Shown in pieces: positions 62,385 to 64,000 of a DNA stretch of 64,000 bases (its first letter is position 1; the number at the start of each line of letters is the position of its first letter). The translations under genes and the position numbers were made by a program. The notes under the pieces were generated by a model, which had not been told where the DNA came from, did not search any database, and worked only from the letters and a program-made list of their open reading frames with translations. Origin of the DNA: Maritimibacter alkaliphilus HTCC2654 (lineage in GTDB: Bacteria; Pseudomonadota; Alphaproteobacteria; Rhodobacterales; Rhodobacteraceae); assembly GCF_000152805.1 (NCBI RefSeq), contig NZ_CH902578.1, positions 1,852,231-1,916,230 on the forward strand, read 5' to 3'.

Positions 62385-64000
62385 ATGTCCGACAGCACCG
62401 AATATCAGGTTCTCGCCCGCAAATATCGGCCCGAGACCTTCGCCGACCTGATCGGGCAGGAGGCGATGGTGCGCACGCTGCGCAACGCCTTCGCGGCGGA
62501 CCGGATCGCGCAGGCCTTCGTGATGACCGGCATCCGGGGGATCGGCAAGACGACGACGGCACGGATCATCGCCAAGGGGATGAACTGCATCGGTCCGGAT
62601 GGGAACGGCGGCCCCACGGTCGAGCCCTGCGGGGAGTGCGAACATTGCGTCGCCATCGCCGAAGGGCGCCATGTCGACGTGATGGAGATGGACGCGGCCT
62701 CGCGCACCGGCGTCGGCGACATCCGCGAGATCATCGACAGCGTGCATTACCGGGCCGCATCCGCGCGCTACAAGATCTACATCATCGACGAGGTTCACAT
62801 GCTGTCGACGAGCGCGTTCAACGCGCTTCTGAAGACGCTCGAGGAACCGCCGGCGCATGTGAAGTTCATCTTCGCCACCACCGAGATCCGCAAGGTGCCC
62901 GTCACGGTCCTGTCGCGCTGTCAGCGGTTCGACCTGCGCCGGATCGAGCCCGAGGACATGATCGGCCTGTTGCGCCGGATCGCCACCGAAGAAAAGGCCG
63001 AGATCGCGGACGACGCCCTCGCGCTCATCACCCGCGCCGCCGAAGGCTCGGCGCGCGATGCCACGTCGCTTCTCGATCAGGCGATCAGCCACGGGGCGGG
63101 CGAGACAACGGCGGATCAGGTGCGCGCCATGTTGGGGCTCGCCGACCGGGGTCGTGTGCTCGACTTGATCGACATGATCCTGCGCGGCGACGCCGCCGGT
63201 GCCCTGGCCGAGCTTTCCGCGCAATATGCCGATGGGGCCGACCCGATGGCGGTGCTGCGCGATCTGGCCGAGGTCACGCATTGGGTCAGCGTCATCAAGA
63301 TCACGCCCGAGGCCGCCGAAGACCCGACCGTGTCACCCGACGAACGCGCGCGTGGTCAGGCGATGGCCGAGGCGTTGTCGCAGCGCGTTCTGGCCCGGAT
63401 GTGGCAGATGCTCCTCAAGGCGATCGAAGAGGTCGGCATGGCCCCCAACGCCATGATGGCCGCCGAAATGGCGGTGATCCGCCTAACCCATGTGTCCGAC
63501 CTGCCCTCGCCCGAGGAACTGGTGAAGAAGTTGCAGGAAACGCCGCCTCCGCCTCCCACCGCGCCCACAGGTGGCCCGGCGCCGGGTGGCGGGTCCACCA
63601 ACGGCTACGCGACCAGCCGCGCACCGTCGGGCGGTGGAGGCACCGTGACCGCGCTCGCCCCGCAAGCCGAGAACGCGCTGGCCCGTTTTCCGACCTTCGA
63701 AAGCGTCGTGCGGCTGATCCGCGCGAACCGCGATGTGAAGCTCTTGGTCGAGGTCGAGACCTGCATCCGGCTTGCCGCCTACCAGCCCGGCCGGATCGAA
63801 TTCACGCCGACGCCCGACGCCCCCCGCGACCTCGCCGCGCGTCTGGCGCAGCGGCTTCAGGGCTGGACCGGCGCGCGCTGGGGCGTCTCGCTCGTCAACG
63901 ACGCCGAGGTGCCGACCATCGCCGAGACCCGCGATGCCGAGGAGAACGAGATCAAGGCCAAGGCGACCGAGCACCCGTTGGTGCAGGCCGTCCTCGCCGC
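62385..64000 (+). CDS. dnaX: DNA polymerase III subunits gamma and tau DnaX, C-terminus beyond window edge
   Basis: About 538 residues visible from the ATG at 62385 (GGAGG four bases upstream), open to the right edge. N-terminal AAA+ clamp-loader: YQVLARKYRPETFADLIGQE, Walker A GIRGIGKTTTARI, zinc-binding cysteines in NCIGPDG, VEPCGECEHC, Walker B YIIDEVHMLS, sensor 1 FIFATTEIRKVPVTVLSRCQ. A Pro/Gly-rich linker (residues 385-425) precedes the tau-like C-terminal part. DnaX loads the sliding clamp in replication. The transposon sits about 140 bp upstream and may separate dnaX from an original upstream promoter. Confidence 0.97.
   Translation, partial: MSDSTEYQVLARKYRPETFADLIGQEAMVRTLRNAFAADRIAQAFVMTGIRGIGKTTTARIIAKGMNCIGPDGNGGPTVEPCGECEHCVAIAEGRHVDVMEMDAASRTGVGDIREIIDSVHYRAASARYKIYIIDEVHMLSTSAFNALLKTLEEPPAHVKFIFATTEIRKVPVTVLSRCQRFDLRRIEPEDMIGLLRRIATEEKAEIADDALALITRAAEGSARDATSLLDQAISHGAGETTADQVRAMLGLADRGRVLDLIDMILRGDAAGALAELSAQYADGADPMAVLRDLAEVTHWVSVIKITPEAAEDPTVSPDERARGQAMAEALSQRVLARMWQMLLKAIEEVGMAPNAMMAAEMAVIRLTHVSDLPSPEELVKKLQETPPPPPTAPTGGPAPGGGSTNGYATSRAPSGGGGTVTALAPQAENALARFPTFESVVRLIRANRDVKLLVEVETCIRLAAYQPGRIEFTPTPDAPRDLAARLAQRLQGWTGARWGVSLVNDAEVPTIAETRDAEENEIKAKATEHPLVQAVLA

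Noticed and set aside
1-64000. CRISPR array or cas genes
   Set aside because: No regularly spaced direct repeats and no cas-like proteins seen.

Overview
The window is high-GC DNA whose gene content points to an alphaproteobacterium of the Rhodobacterales (Roseobacter/Rhodobacter type). Evidence for this: a cbb3 oxidase operon (ccoNOQP, ccoGHIS) with FnrL-type boxes, an FnrL regulator divergent from hemN, a membrane-anchored cytochrome c of the cytochrome cy type, a Flp/Tad pilus cluster, a urease operon in the order ureD-A-B-C-E-F-G, a small SRP RNA and a DUF1127 protein. It reads as ordinary chromosome with one obvious mobile element near the right end.

Layout. 1-3.5 kb (minus): end of a Tad pilus locus (Flp pilin, CpaB, TadG-like, two TadE-like proteins). 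3.9-9.5 kb: a LuxR-type regulator, a membrane protein, a lytic transglycosylase, an IlvD-family dehydratase and a PHP-domain protein. 9.6-15.9 kb: a TctE/TctD-like two-component pair with its own periplasmic binding protein (minus), divergent from a tripartite tricarboxylate transporter tctCBA (plus). 16.2 kb: tRNA-Gly(TCC). 16.7-24.3 kb (minus): a tightly overlapping urease operon that also carries a GFA-family protein, a 58-residue protein and three paralogous exported proteins. 24.4-33.2 kb (minus): cbb3 oxidase assembly (ccoGHIS) and structural (ccoNOQP) operons. 33.4-41.0 kb: universal stress protein, a small lipoprotein, fnrL, hemN, an FAD-linked dehydrogenase, an exported protein, hemC and hemE. 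41.1-45.5 kb: methyltransferases, SRP RNA, nudC, an SRPBCC protein and pheA. 45.5-52 kb: cytochrome c and a YejABEF-type peptide ABC transporter. 52-59.7 kb: a D-Ala-D-Ala carboxypeptidase, a HAD hydrolase, clpS, an RsmC-like methyltransferase, a degenerate SDR protein, two paralogous lipoproteins and hemF. 62.4 kb to the right edge: dnaX (partial).

How the genes work together. The cbb3 oxidase, its assembly factors, FnrL, the haem biosynthesis genes hemN, hemC, hemE and hemF, and the electron carrier cytochrome cy form a micro-oxic respiration and haem supply neighbourhood. Four FNR-type palindromes mark the promoters of ccoG, ccoN/usp and fnrL/hemN.

The most unusual part is a complete 2457-bp IS1595-family element (59781-62237) between hemF and dnaX. 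It has 23-bp terminal inverted repeats (21/23 identical) and an 8-bp target duplication TTTCAAAA. It holds a transposase gene whose start codon lies in a perfect 10-bp hairpin with the ribosome binding site in its loop. A P63C-domain passenger gene is translationally coupled to the transposase. About 425 bp of non-coding DNA follows, with strong RNA-like structure: a 10-bp closing helix spanning about 265 nt, several internal hairpins, and a promoter-like sequence placed to start transcription at the closing helix. This transposase + P63C + structured RNA combination is my best candidate for an undescribed system.
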